NCBI GenBank assembly: GCA_905160935.1
Contig: CAJHZI010000415.1
Span: forward strand, 195,001-259,000
DNA length: 64,000 nucleotides
Source of the DNA: Enchytraeus crypticus
Taxonomy: Eukaryota; Annelida; Clitellata; Enchytraeida; Enchytraeidae
Reading direction: 5' to 3'
Part shown: positions 36,001 to 39,147 of the stretch, in pieces
Numbering within the stretch: the stretch's first letter is position 1
Layout of the letters: every line of letters begins with the position of its first letter
Position numbers and translations under genes: made by a program
Notes under the pieces: model-generated
Told to the model about the DNA's origin: nothing
Seen by the model: only the letters and a program-made list of their open reading frames with translations
The model's database searches: none

Positions 36001-39000
36001 GAATCCAAGTTTTCTCAAGCTATAGACTACAAAAGACATCTACTTAAGTTAGCGATAAGACATAGTTTTTTTATTTATATAACTTCTGTAAAAAGCATAA
36101 CATAACTTTTAACTTAGTCATCAAGTTATTAGAGTACTAAAACTTCAGAAATTTAGAAATGTTGTTGAATATTTTACTCTTGCAAAACATATACAGTAGA
36201 TAAAGTCAAACATATACAGTAGAAAAAGTCAAACATATACAGTAGAAAAAGTCAAACATATACAGTAGAAAAAGTCAAACATATACAGTAGAAAAAGTCA
36301 AACATATACAGTAGAAAAAGTCAAACATATACAGTAGATAAAGTCAAACATACATGTGTACAGTAGATAAAGTCAAACATATACAGTAGATAAAGTCAAA
36401 CTTATACAGTAGATAAAGTCAAACATATACAGTAGATAAAGACAAACATATACAGCGGATAAAGTCAAACATATACAGTAGATAAAGACAAACATATACA
36501 GCGGATAAAGTCATACTTAAATCCGCTGTCCAGCTGTTCTAGCTTCTGCTTGTTTGTGTTCCACAGAAAGATGACACTCGACTTGTCGTTGATGACAGCC
36601 AACACCGTACCATCCTGATTCCATCCAAATCCCGTGCACATCCTGTTTAATCAATTCAAGGCAGATTTGAAATCAGTATTGTATGAATACCCAATGATAA
36701 AATATATTTTAGTATTTCTTGGACAATTTCCTATGAAGTGTTAGAGCAAAATCTCTCTCACTACTTAATCATGTCATGTTTTTATTAAGTTATACTAAAG
36801 TATGCTTCTAGTTTTATTGATTGTTTAATTGATTGTTTATATCTGTACTTCCTGCAAACATGGATTTGTTTCAAACCTTTCTTAGTGTTACATCATTCTT
36901 GATTAACTTTATACGTGAAGTAACTTAAACTTTAATGGCTAAATTGCTACACTTGTTTGTTGTTTTTATTTCACAGTAATTTCTACACTCACACGATGTT
37001 CATAATACGGTTTAGTTTAGGTTAATAATTGCTACTTTTGCACAATGTTTGCACCAGTTCTTCTTGGTATAACCTATGGAGAATTTTTAAAAAACAAGAC
37101 TTAGAGAATAACAAAAAGCAAATTATTTTAATAAAATGCAGAGAATTATTTTATTCGCTCTTGCTTTTATAATAATAATAATAATAGGGCAACAAAAAAA
37201 TAGAAATTAAAAAAGAAAATAATAATAATAATAATAATAATAATAAAGGTTTAACGCTTCATCAGGTTTATATGCTCCATCACTATTGTGAACACTTCAA
37301 ATACTGTAGTACTAAAAGAGTAAGAACACTCGCACCTATGGATGCAAATGTTCTTAGCAAGGACTTACCCTGGCAGGCTAAATTCTTTCACCAGCTCTCC
37401 ATGGCGATTATATATCTTAATGCTGTTGTCATACCTGAAATATAGCACAACAAGTACATTTTCTACATAATTTTTTTCAAAAAAGCTGGTAAAGCTAATG
37501 TTAATGTCGGTTTCCTCACTCAAAAGCGATGTCAGTGACAAGCGAGCCCAGGATTTAAATCCCGCACATACTGATCTGCGATCAAATATCTTACTATAAA
37601 AGAAGTAGAAGATTTAATATCAGAAGAATAAAAGTGCCGCTCTTTGACTGCAAGGCACACTTGTACTTGTTATTATAATTCTATTTTTAAAATTGAATAA
37701 CTAATTATGTGTGTTTATTCAATTTACATTTTTATACTTTTTATAAGCTACTTTAAAGCGATATTCATCATCATCACCTTCCCTTAAATCCCAGTTCAAC
37801 CAGGGTCAGGTTACGAGGTTACAATTTCTGGAGTCTAGGCGCTCACCAACTGAATGCCGCTTCTGCCGTTGGTTTAGATCTAGTTTTTGTGTCGCCTTCT
37901 ACGACATGTGCATATTTACATGGTTGGTCTATTCTTCAAACAACCCGGACACAACACGGGGAACTTTAAAGTGATATTAATTACTTAAATATTTCCTAGG
38001 AACCCTACCCAGTGGTGGCAAGATAATTTCCATGAGTTTTCTGCCAGCAGAAGAAAATTCCTCCACCAGTTCCTTTACTACCAATGGTGAAAATTCTCTG
38101 CATTAAAAAGTGAGAACAAACTTATTTCATTAGTTTTAAATGACTTGGAATGTAAAAGACCCTAGGCTAAAGAAATCAAATAGAATTTATGACTTGAAAA
38201 TGATAAGACATGTTTCTATAATAGTTTTTAAAATACATTTACTGATACGGTATCTTATAGTAATAAGATACCGTATCAGTAAATGTGCCAGGGAAGCAAA
38301 TTGCGCTATTTTGTTCACGTTGATCGACGGTTACAGTTCTTCTTTTCTCCTGTTCTTTAGGTTATATTATTAGATATATTCTTTAGGATATATTGTTGGA
38401 AAATCAAAAAAGGTCCATAGCCTTTTAAAAATAATAAAACAAATATTGAGATAAATATTTAATAAATATTTAAGACATTCATACTTAATGAAGGAAACTA
38501 AATCTTAAATTATTCTAACAATTAATCTAACAAGGTGTGTAAACATGAAGAGGAAAATGGAAGATGGAGAAAAGTGAAGGCTCTATATAACATGGACCTG
38601 CCAGTAGGTAGTGCACTGAGAGAGAGAGAGAGAGAGAGAAAGAGATAGAGAGAGAGAGAGAGAAAGAGATGAGAGGGGAAGATAAAAATTGTGGAAAGTA
38701 AGTTTTAAGATTTTATAAATAAACTATAATTGCAGTACCACAATACCTATTTAATCAACTAAAATCAATGGCCATTCTACCAGTGGGCAGTAGTCTAGAA
38801 GACATAGGTTATAAAAAATGAAATATTTATTGTTTAGCCTAATATTTGCTTATAAACATAAGAAGCTTAATATTAAAAGAATTACTCTTGTTTACGAAAT
38901 AATAATTCGGTTTACATTGTGAATTATAGCCTTTTGAAGTATAGCCTGAAGTACAGCTCTATCAAGTATGATGAAACACAAAATATTCATGCAATCGAAA

Positions 39001-39147
39001 AATATAGATCTACAAAAAAAAATCCTAGGATCTAAATATTCTAGAATATAATATAAAGCAATTTTTTATTTTAATTTAATACAAATTGTATCGGCTTTCT
39101 TTCATTTCACTCAAATCTTGTAAGTACATACAAATCATTACCTTCAT
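3783..39147 (-). CDS. WDR19: WDR19 / IFT144, intraflagellar transport complex A protein (complete, 36 coding exons)
   Basis: Encodes the IFT-A subunit IFT144, which acts in retrograde transport in cilia and in delivery of membrane proteins to cilia. I placed 36 coding exons by matching translated blocks to the known vertebrate protein and then checking every splice site and phase. They total 4053 bases, or 1350 residues plus stop; human WDR19 is 1342. The start codon is at 39147-39145 in a first exon with only two codons (ATG AAG) before a GT donor. The next exon continues with RIF, giving MKRIF as in human. The stop codon is at 3785-3783. AATAAA signals on this strand lie at about 3538-3543 and 3600-3605. 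Order: two WD40 propellers, a TPR-like solenoid, then four CPxC zinc knuckles. No broken exon was found. Exon coordinates are in the three part entries. Confidence 0.97.
3904..4300 (-). repeat. Tandem partial copies of the WDR19 exon 36 start plus its acceptor
   Basis: Starting at the true acceptor, units of about 80 bp recur (about 3910-3960, 3985-4040, 4065-4115, with weaker and partly inverted pieces to 4300). Each holds the segment coding for ENN(R/L)[10 protein letters not shown], the upstream tatag-like acceptor and an AAC/TTG-rich spacer. They are intronic copies of the CPMC knuckle, not extra exons in frame. Confidence 0.85.
4760..5034 (+). mobile_element. SINE-1 split by an inserted LINE-like 3' end
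   Basis: Left part 4760-4822 stops inside the B box; right part resumes at about 4971 with gagctcgcctgtcgctg. The insert (about 4823-4970) ends gctgaggtgaacaaataaac then A-rich sequence, like a LINE 3' end. So the SINE is older than the insert. Confidence 0.7.
5443..5541 (+). mobile_element. SINE-1, truncated, two head fragments fused
   Basis: A head with intact B box is cut after cctgggcc and joined to a second partial head (agtggcgatgttcgtgagat). Lies 43 bp upstream of WDR19 exon 35. Confidence 0.75.
5625..5912. repeat. 18-bp minisatellite next to the WDR19 exon 34 donor
   Basis: About 15 copies of an 18-bp unit (minus strand agaatccgtgtttatagt) begin six bases inside intron 34. As 18 is a multiple of three, both strands stay open (repeats reading NTDSTI or ESVFIV); these readings lack any link to the WDR19 frame and are not proteins. 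Confidence 0.9.
6120..6290. repeat. Short tandem array of ttacagttattta-like units
   Basis: Degenerate units of about 12-20 bp built from tacagttatttag repeat through intron 33, just upstream of exon 34. A SINE fragment follows at 6301. Confidence 0.6.
6301..6400 (+). mobile_element. SINE-1 with internal deletion
   Basis: Head and tail present; the B box and first part of the body are missing between atgtgtggag and tgaggaaactgac. Confidence 0.75.
6464..23830 (-). CDS. WDR19: WDR19 part 2: exons 18-33, TPR-like solenoid (residues about 653-1243)
   Basis: Exons, 5' to 3': 23830-23793, 23080-22983, 22092-22031, 21109-20999, 19579-19341, 18381-18306, 17801-17719, 15880-15740, 15205-15116, 13129-13005, 12123-12014, 11033-10887, 9173-9077, 8274-8150, 7274-7193, 6614-6464. 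Recognition blocks include [20 protein letters not shown] (22), [15 protein letters not shown] (24), [16 protein letters not shown] (25), [15 protein letters not shown] (27), [17 protein letters not shown] (30) and [20 protein letters not shown] (33). Exon 18 has only 38 bases and exon 20 only 62. The helical repeats are those by which IFT-A subunits pack together in other animals. Phases join without a gap throughout. Confidence 0.96.
6618..6940 (-). repeat. Two copies of the WDR19 exon 33 start separated by TTG-tailed element pieces
   Basis: The exon 33 edge (coding [12 protein letters not shown], with its tatag acceptor) recurs at about 6680-6718 and, more diverged, at 6898-6938. Between the copies lie pieces of the TTG-family repeat (minus strand; TTG repeats and a TTGTCCATGACAAC-like core) at 6618-6660 and 6722-6893. 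The arrangement is copy, element, copy, element, copy, as expected for element insertion with a duplication of about 40 bp at the target. Confidence 0.75.
6950..7022 (+). repeat. GATT-family repeat
   Basis: atcaatcaatcaatc next to aaacgtccggttcctcgcca. Same family at 19606-19680, 23385-23455, 24556-24640, 47100-47165 and 59465-59690. Confidence 0.65.
7025..7180. repeat. Tandem array of acacatagtat-like units beside the exon 32 donor
   Basis: Five or six degenerate units of about 25-30 bp (acataaaacacatagtat) fill the intron next to the donor at 7192. No coding potential. Confidence 0.65.
7325..7640 (-). mobile_element. LINE family B 3' end, longer fragment
   Basis: Minus strand carries the ORF2 C terminus with a GHILK-like block, GRGRPRL-like block and the ccatggacctgccagtaggc end next to a degenerate GA tail. 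It sits in intron 31 of WDR19. The coding frame is broken, so it is a dead fragment. Confidence 0.7.
7825..7958 (-). mobile_element. SINE-1, full length
   Basis: Reverse copy with gatttgaaccccgc (B box complement) and tggctccagccag 5' end; body slightly shortened. Confidence 0.85.
8275..8600 (-). repeat. Tandem array of acceptor-like units upstream of WDR19 exon 31
   Basis: Ten or so units of about 28 bp resemble the true acceptor of exon 31. On the minus strand each reads roughly tttttgtaaatgttctgcag followed by ataac, so each holds a U-rich tract and a CAG. The real acceptor is the last unit, ending at 8275. This is a row of candidate 3' splice sites in one intron. Confidence 0.75.
8935..9050 (-). 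repeat. Family X fragment
   Basis: Reverse copy of the 5' part (cgacacgacttgcagttaac … ggatccaacacgggaac). Confidence 0.5.
9235..10245. repeat. aaacgctaagta-type arrays flanking a LINE fragment in intron 29
   Basis: Degenerate tandem units of the form taaacgctaagtaaacact occur at about 9235-9365 and again at 10095-10240. Between them sits a LINE 3' end (9592-10085). The array looks split by the LINE insertion or re-expanded on both sides. Confidence 0.5.
9592..10085 (-). mobile_element. LINE 3' fragment, C-terminal end of a jockey/CR1-type reverse transcriptase ORF
   Basis: Minus-strand translation reads [57 protein letters not shown] and [13 protein letters not shown] in the order typical of the C-terminal part of non-LTR retrotransposon ORF2, ending [12 protein letters not shown] and a stop at 9594-9592. 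There is an in-frame TAG after KLEY and the 5' part is missing, so this is a dead, 5'-truncated copy. It lies in WDR19 intron 29. Confidence 0.8.
10295..10385 (+). repeat. TTG-family repeat (3' end)
   Basis: Core gttatcatcgacgacagtag followed by a TTG/GTT repeat tail. Same family as at 2465, 6618, 15886, 23095, 34785, 60470 and 61775. Confidence 0.65.
10405..10725 (+). mobile_element. LINE family A 3' end (C-terminal ORF2, GAT-repeat tail)
   Basis: Open frame encoding [37 protein letters not shown] and [19 protein letters not shown], the usual C-terminal signature of non-LTR ORF2, then a 3' end with acctgagaaagtct and ggaagataatgatgatgac. Antisense to WDR19 in intron 29. A frame break after KNRD shows decay. 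Confidence 0.75.
10828..11366 (+). mobile_element. Further LINE family A tails around WDR19 exon 29
   Basis: Short 3' ends (…ctgggatttaagggaagatgatga) at about 10828-10862, 11096-11232 and 11275-11366 surround exon 29 (10887-11033), which itself is not interrupted. The 11096 copy keeps the GTGGGACAGAGAGGACTGGA block. Confidence 0.7.
11505..11645. repeat. CT/GA microsatellite
   Basis: Interrupted (CT)n tract in intron 28 of WDR19. Confidence 0.9.
12335..12500. repeat. Long imperfect hairpin in WDR19 intron 27
   Basis: Arms of about 55-60 bp face each other around a short loop near 12414-12430 (inner arms tactgtctattgtttactga and its complement). The left arm carries an extra internal duplication. 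The outer ends (gtttaacgtcaatttcctg) resemble the 3' part of the common SINE. Confidence 0.7.
12505..12592 (+). pseudogene. 5S rRNA-like fragment (5S pseudogene or 5S-derived SINE head)
   Basis: The sequence follows the 3' two-thirds of metazoan 5S rRNA: tcgaagttaagc (for tcggaagctaagc), tcggcctcagttagtac, then a diverged ggttgaccacattggaagac and cgagtgttgacag. The internal promoter region is only partly kept and the 5' third is absent. It may be a dead gene copy or the head of a 5S-derived SINE; no obvious poly-A tail follows. Confidence 0.65.
13318..13456 (+). mobile_element. SINE-1, full length
   Basis: A box intact; B box changed to ggtttaaatcc. WDR19 intron 26. Confidence 0.88.
13755..13892 (-). 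mobile_element. LINE family B 3' end (GA-repeat tail)
   Basis: Minus-strand copy of the conserved 3' end coding [11 protein letters not shown], then ccatggacctgccagtaggc and agtgcacta followed by a GA repeat (13760-13780). Fragment only. Confidence 0.75.
13943..15006 (+). mobile_element. Putative solo LTR in WDR19 intron 26
   Basis: Starts TGTAATGATC and ends CTATCACA, flanked on both sides by the same four bases (gtat), as for an LTR insertion. Inside are a TATA-like tatataag near 14360 and AATAAA at 14741, the promoter and poly-A signals expected of an LTR. No internal protein region is attached, so it reads as a fossil left by recombination between two LTRs. Length 1064 bp; family not resolved. 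Confidence 0.5.
15595..15735. repeat. AT-rich palindromic tract (ttaattaatgtat units)
   Basis: Repeated self-complementary units of attaatgtata and its complement lie directly beyond the exon 25 donor. No coding potential. Confidence 0.6.
15886..15985 (-). repeat. TTG-family repeat with its tail at the exon 25 acceptor
   Basis: On the minus strand the element core (gttgtcatggacaacagtag) runs into TTG repeats and ends five bases from the acceptor cag of exon 25 (exon starts at 15880). The tail therefore forms the U/G-rich tract before the splice site. Confidence 0.75.
16370..16515 (+). repeat. Family X repeat fragment
   Basis: Contains gttgtatcgcggtctctgaa, gaatagaccagccg and cacaaagcactaagatccaa, shared with copies at 21365, 35885 and, on the minus strand, 18640-18790, 37810-37965, 8935-9050 and 2095-2200. 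Function unknown; probably a non-autonomous repeat. Confidence 0.6.
16516..17415 (+). mobile_element. L2/CR1-like LINE, 3' end with long open C-terminal ORF2
   Basis: Frame runs through [69 protein letters not shown] and [20 protein letters not shown] to a stop at 17172, the C-terminal signature of L2/CR1-type reverse transcriptases. The open frame is uninterrupted over more than 200 codons, so the copy is fairly young. The 3' UTR holds gtctcgaagaccgag…cggccatgacactgcta and ends in AAT repeats at 17400-17415. 5'-truncated; lies antisense in WDR19 intron 24. Confidence 0.88.
17416..17665 (+). repeat. Nested fragments: family X, SINE-1 tail, LINE A tail with target duplication
   Basis: 17416-17497 is a family X piece, 17498-17573 is a 5'-truncated SINE-1 tail, and 17592-17665 is a LINE A tail (gggattcaagggaagatga then GAT repeats). 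The LINE A piece is flanked by near-identical 25-base stretches (tgtcataataaatagtccct at about 17571-17596, matching 17666-17690), a clear target-site duplication. Confidence 0.7.
18175..18245. repeat. 15-bp tandem units (gcagctgttattct) beyond the exon 23 donor
   Basis: Four to five units repeat in intron 23; no coding potential. Confidence 0.7.
18597..18790 (-). repeat. LINE A tail plus family X body
   Basis: catcatcttcccttaaatcc followed by the family X block with ctaggcgctcattaatcgaa and ttagtgctttgtcgcc. The order matches 37770-37965 and the plus-strand copy at 21365-21650, so tail and body form one element about 200-290 bp long. Confidence 0.7.
18944..19236 (+). mobile_element. SINE-2: tRNA head with an L2/CR1-like LINE tail
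   Basis: A tRNA-like head shows an A box (tggcgtaacgg) and B box (gggttcaaagccc). The body runs about 150 bp. The 3' end has ggtctcgaagaccgg…ccggccataacaccgcta and a TTA repeat, matching the 3' UTR of the LINE at 16516-17415. SINEs that borrow a LINE 3' end are known to be copied by that LINE. Confidence 0.82.
19606..19680 (+). repeat. GATT-family repeat
   Basis: attgattgattgattgataa then gtccggttcctcgccataag and gtcagggacgtcc. Lies 27 bp upstream of the exon 22 acceptor, antisense to most other copies near acceptors. Confidence 0.65.
19842..19960 (+). mobile_element. SINE-1, 5' truncated
   Basis: Begins at gataagatactcgacc; B box and tail intact. WDR19 intron 21. Confidence 0.8.
20380..20507 (+). 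mobile_element. SINE-1, nearly full length
   Basis: Both Pol III boxes intact; short tail deletion before agctttttt. WDR19 intron 21. Confidence 0.85.
20735..20996. repeat. GATT/GACT repeat at the exon 21 donor
   Basis: gattgatt and gactgatt units with inverted pieces; the array begins within three bases of the donor at 20998. Confidence 0.85.
21110..21190 (-). repeat. Tandem copy of the WDR19 exon 21 start plus acceptor
   Basis: About 60 bp (gaaacatggcgacatatgca … ccagctgtagtaaacaca) repeat the first half of exon 21 and the ctacag acceptor head to tail with the true junction; only a few differences, so a recent duplication. Confidence 0.9.
21365..21650 (+). repeat. Family X body with LINE A tail, best copy
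   Basis: Runs from ccccgtgttgtgtccgggtt through gcactaagatcc and gcctaggctccagaaattgc to the LINE A end (ggattggctggtgatatg … caagggaggatgatgatgat). Shows that X is a short element sharing the LINE A 3' end. No ORF; no clear tRNA boxes. Confidence 0.72.
22100..22440. repeat. CAAT/ATCA repeat array in intron 19
   Basis: Long degenerate array of caatcaatcgatcaataaag-type units beside the exon 20 acceptor. Confidence 0.85.
22541..22715 (+). mobile_element. LINE family A 3' end
   Basis: Codes [20 protein letters not shown] and [13 protein letters not shown], has a small internal duplication (ctattcgtatcc twice) and a GAT tail. Confidence 0.75.
22797..22907 (-). mobile_element. LINE family B 3' tail
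   Basis: Minus-strand copy of the cctgccagtaggcagt end with a weak GA tail, in WDR19 intron 19. Confidence 0.65.
23095..23210 (-). repeat. TTG-family fragment upstream of exon 19
   Basis: Contains tagttgtactgtcatccaag and gaatcgagcactatt, matching the element core. Begins 15 bp from the exon 19 acceptor. Confidence 0.5.
24556..24640 (+). repeat. GATT-family repeat
   Basis: aatcaatcaatcaatcaata then gtccgattcctcaccaaaag and gtcaggaacgtct. Confidence 0.65.
24743..25045 (+). mobile_element. LINE family B 3' end abutting the WDR19 exon 17 donor
   Basis: Codes a broken version of [30 protein letters not shown] and [13 protein letters not shown], then the cctgccagtaggcagtgcac end and GA tail. 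The tail stops 13 bp from the end of exon 17 (25059), on the opposite strand to WDR19. Confidence 0.8.
25059..39147 (-). CDS. WDR19: WDR19 part 1: exons 1-17, twin WD40 beta-propellers (residues 1-652)
   Basis: Exons, 5' to 3': 39147-39142, 38097-38009, 37434-37369, 36642-36517, 35280-35182, 34527-34314, 33883-33771, 32930-32849, 32020-31929, 30901-30661, 29396-29282, 28812-28706, 28042-27917, 26970-26821, 26547-26467, 25876-25810, 25240-25059. Diagnostic blocks include [14 protein letters not shown] (exon 2), [12 protein letters not shown] (5), [18 protein letters not shown] (6), [20 protein letters not shown] (10), [12 protein letters not shown] (11) and [11 protein letters not shown] (15), each matching IFT144 in order. 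All donors are GT and all acceptors AG. Exon 13 carries a Glu/Gly-rich stretch just before RLFP. Many introns here hold copies of their own exon edges (separate entries). A SINE lies 33 bp upstream of exon 6 and a LINE tail 13 bp beyond the exon 17 donor. Confidence 0.96.
25680..25722 (-). mobile_element. Minimal LINE A tail with target-site duplication
   Basis: Only the ATC repeat and cttcccttaaatcccagttt are present, flanked by ccatgaataaatta on both sides, a 14-base target duplication. Confidence 0.75.
26632..26682 (-). mobile_element. Minimal LINE A tail
   Basis: atcatcatcttcccttaaat followed by cccagattaattagggtcgg; WDR19 intron 14. Confidence 0.65.
26971..27215 (-). repeat. Two copies of the WDR19 exon 14 start plus acceptor (about 110-125 bp period)
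   Basis: The exon edge (gaaatagttgacgcctccac on the plus strand, with the acceptor gctgtaaacc) recurs at about 27078-27112 and 27193-27215. The spacer is an ATCA-rich tract with ataaaatgaa(g/a)tagtaatt. Confidence 0.85.
27405..27637 (+). mobile_element. SINE-3 (tRNA-like, B box ttcgaatcccg)
   Basis: Starts aatagcgtaggggtaacgtc (A-box-like) with B box gttcgaatcccg, then ggccgcgctgatctgagagt, a body of about 110 bp and the end tgatagatatcaacatagt. Related copies lie at 34193, 41155, 41438, 54362 and 61262. Confidence 0.75.
28352..28565 (+). mobile_element. SINE-2, diverged second copy
   Basis: Shares gatatggcgtaatggttt, the ggttcaaagc B box, ggatatctcc…aggttaatt and gcgctatc…tatgattaatcatg with the copy at 18944, but the LINE-like 3' end is lost. 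WDR19 intron 12. Confidence 0.75.
29110..29243 (-). mobile_element. SINE-1, full length
   Basis: Ends 39 bp beyond the exon 11 donor of WDR19, same strand as the gene. Both boxes recognisable. Confidence 0.85.
29397..29650 (-). repeat. Two copies of the WDR19 exon 11 start plus acceptor
   Basis: The first 36 coding bases ([12 protein letters not shown]) and acceptor recur at about 29460-29500 and 29555-29605, separated by ATCA repeats and tagtttaacagcagctat. Spacing near 100 bp. Confidence 0.85.
29850..30660 (-). repeat. Two copies of the WDR19 exon 10 end plus donor in an ATTGT-rich array
   Basis: The 3' 45-60 bases of exon 10 with its donor (gcacctgctgcacgttatct on the plus strand) recur at about 30209-30254 and 30526-30580. 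The spacers are long tattgtattgc-type arrays. A SINE-1 is inserted in the outer copy. Confidence 0.87.
30255..30419 (-). mobile_element. SINE-1 ending in a perfect 40-bp palindrome
   Basis: The SINE (30255-30396) is inserted inside a copy of the exon 10 donor region. Its 5' end (right side) is followed by an inverted copy of its own first 20 bases, making 30380-30419 a perfect palindrome centred on gac/gtc. Confidence 0.85.
30902..31770 (-). repeat. Five copies of the WDR19 exon 10 start plus acceptor
   Basis: The exon 10 edge (plus strand gtacatctccttaaggtcct … cgtggatctttacactgc) recurs at about 31050-31090, 31303-31352, 31435-31484, 31560-31612 and 31702-31760. Copies have diverged from each other and sit between ATCA tracts. 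A run of about a dozen 16-bp taattaattataatat units fills 31105-31290. Confidence 0.9.
32021..32100 (-). repeat. Copy of the WDR19 exon 9 start plus acceptor after AAC repeats
   Basis: aatctctcacttgaaatatc and tcctacaaaccac at 32062-32097 repeat the exon 9 junction; between them lies (AAC)n (32031-32050), a TTG-type tract on the gene strand. Confidence 0.87.
32300..32425. repeat. Palindromic 14-bp units (acaatgtgtaatt)
   Basis: About seven head-to-tail units whose sequence is nearly self-complementary; able to form cruciforms. Confidence 0.8.
32498..32736 (+). mobile_element. Two SINE-1 pieces, one strongly diverged, with an inverted scrap between
   Basis: A decayed copy (cggatcagtg … ggttcaaatcc, about 32505-32560), a short inverted head piece (ggtcgagtatcttaccg, 32584-32600) and a better copy from 32618 with tail to 32736. 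Confidence 0.7.
32931..33080 (-). repeat. Three tandem copies of the WDR19 exon 8 start plus acceptor (45-bp unit)
   Basis: The unit holds ccgtcacgatacctgcgtaa and tacaagatatcgatatcata; it includes 13-16 coding bases of exon 8 and the acgcag acceptor. The copies are almost identical, so the array is recent or homogenised. Confidence 0.92.
33705..33768. repeat. ctaa repeat at the exon 7 donor
   Basis: Tetranucleotide (ctaa)n with gact variants runs up to the donor of exon 7. Confidence 0.8.
34193..34301 (-). mobile_element. SINE-3 head fragment next to WDR19 exon 6
   Basis: Minus-strand head with cttcatgacgttacttctac and acccacgagggttcaatt; ends 12 bp from the exon 6 donor. Confidence 0.7.
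34561..34699 (+). mobile_element. SINE-1, full length, close to the WDR19 exon 6 acceptor
   Basis: Intact head, B box and tail; starts 33 bp from exon 6, on the opposite strand. Confidence 0.88.
34785..34852 (+). repeat. TTG-family 3' end
   Basis: atagtgctcgatgttgtcat then ggacaacagtagcactc and a TTG-like tail. Confidence 0.65.
35009..35115 (-). mobile_element. SINE-1 with internal deletion
   Basis: The anticodon-like region is deleted (ccttccgaaaacttaccgac); head and tail are present. WDR19 intron 5. Confidence 0.78.
35385..35485. repeat. 45-bp tandem repeat, three units
   Basis: tatgtatggtagtgtatata and gtggtataatagta repeat three times in intron 4. Confidence 0.85.
35885..36000 (+). repeat. 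Family X fragment
   Basis: ctacccgtattgcgtccaga and catagaccaaccgttaactg match the 5' part of family X. Confidence 0.5.
36175..36516 (-). repeat. 23-bp tandem array starting at the WDR19 exon 4 donor
   Basis: About fourteen units (plus strand gataaagtcaaacatataca) run from 36180 to the donor at 36515-36516. On the gene strand the first intron bases gtatgacttta resemble the unit gtttgacttta, so the array appears to have grown out of the donor-side sequence. Confidence 0.85.
37165..37250. repeat. AAT microsatellites
   Basis: Two short (AAT)n tracts in intron 3. Confidence 0.85.
37482..37596 (-). mobile_element. SINE-1, 5' truncated
   Basis: Tail, body and B box present, head cut at gatcaaatatcttact. 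Begins 47 bp upstream of the exon 3 acceptor. Confidence 0.8.
37770..37965 (-). repeat. Family X with LINE A tail
   Basis: Reverse copy of the element at 21365: catcaccttcccttaaatcc … ctaggcgctcaccaactgaa … caacccggacacaacacggg. WDR19 intron 2. Confidence 0.72.
38236..38285. repeat. Perfect hairpin, 22-bp arms, 6-base loop
   Basis: catttactgatacggtatct with its exact complement after tagtaa, in WDR19 intron 1. No flanking element recognised. Confidence 0.9.
38525..38672 (+). mobile_element. LINE family B 3' tail with GA repeat
   Basis: Short copy: atgaagaggaaaatggaaga … catggacctgccagtaggta … then (GA)n, in WDR19 intron 1. Confidence 0.7.

Noticed and set aside
36175-36516. CRISPR-like regular array
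   Set aside because: No spacers: units are contiguous 23-mers, in an intron of an animal gene. The same applies to 32931-33080.
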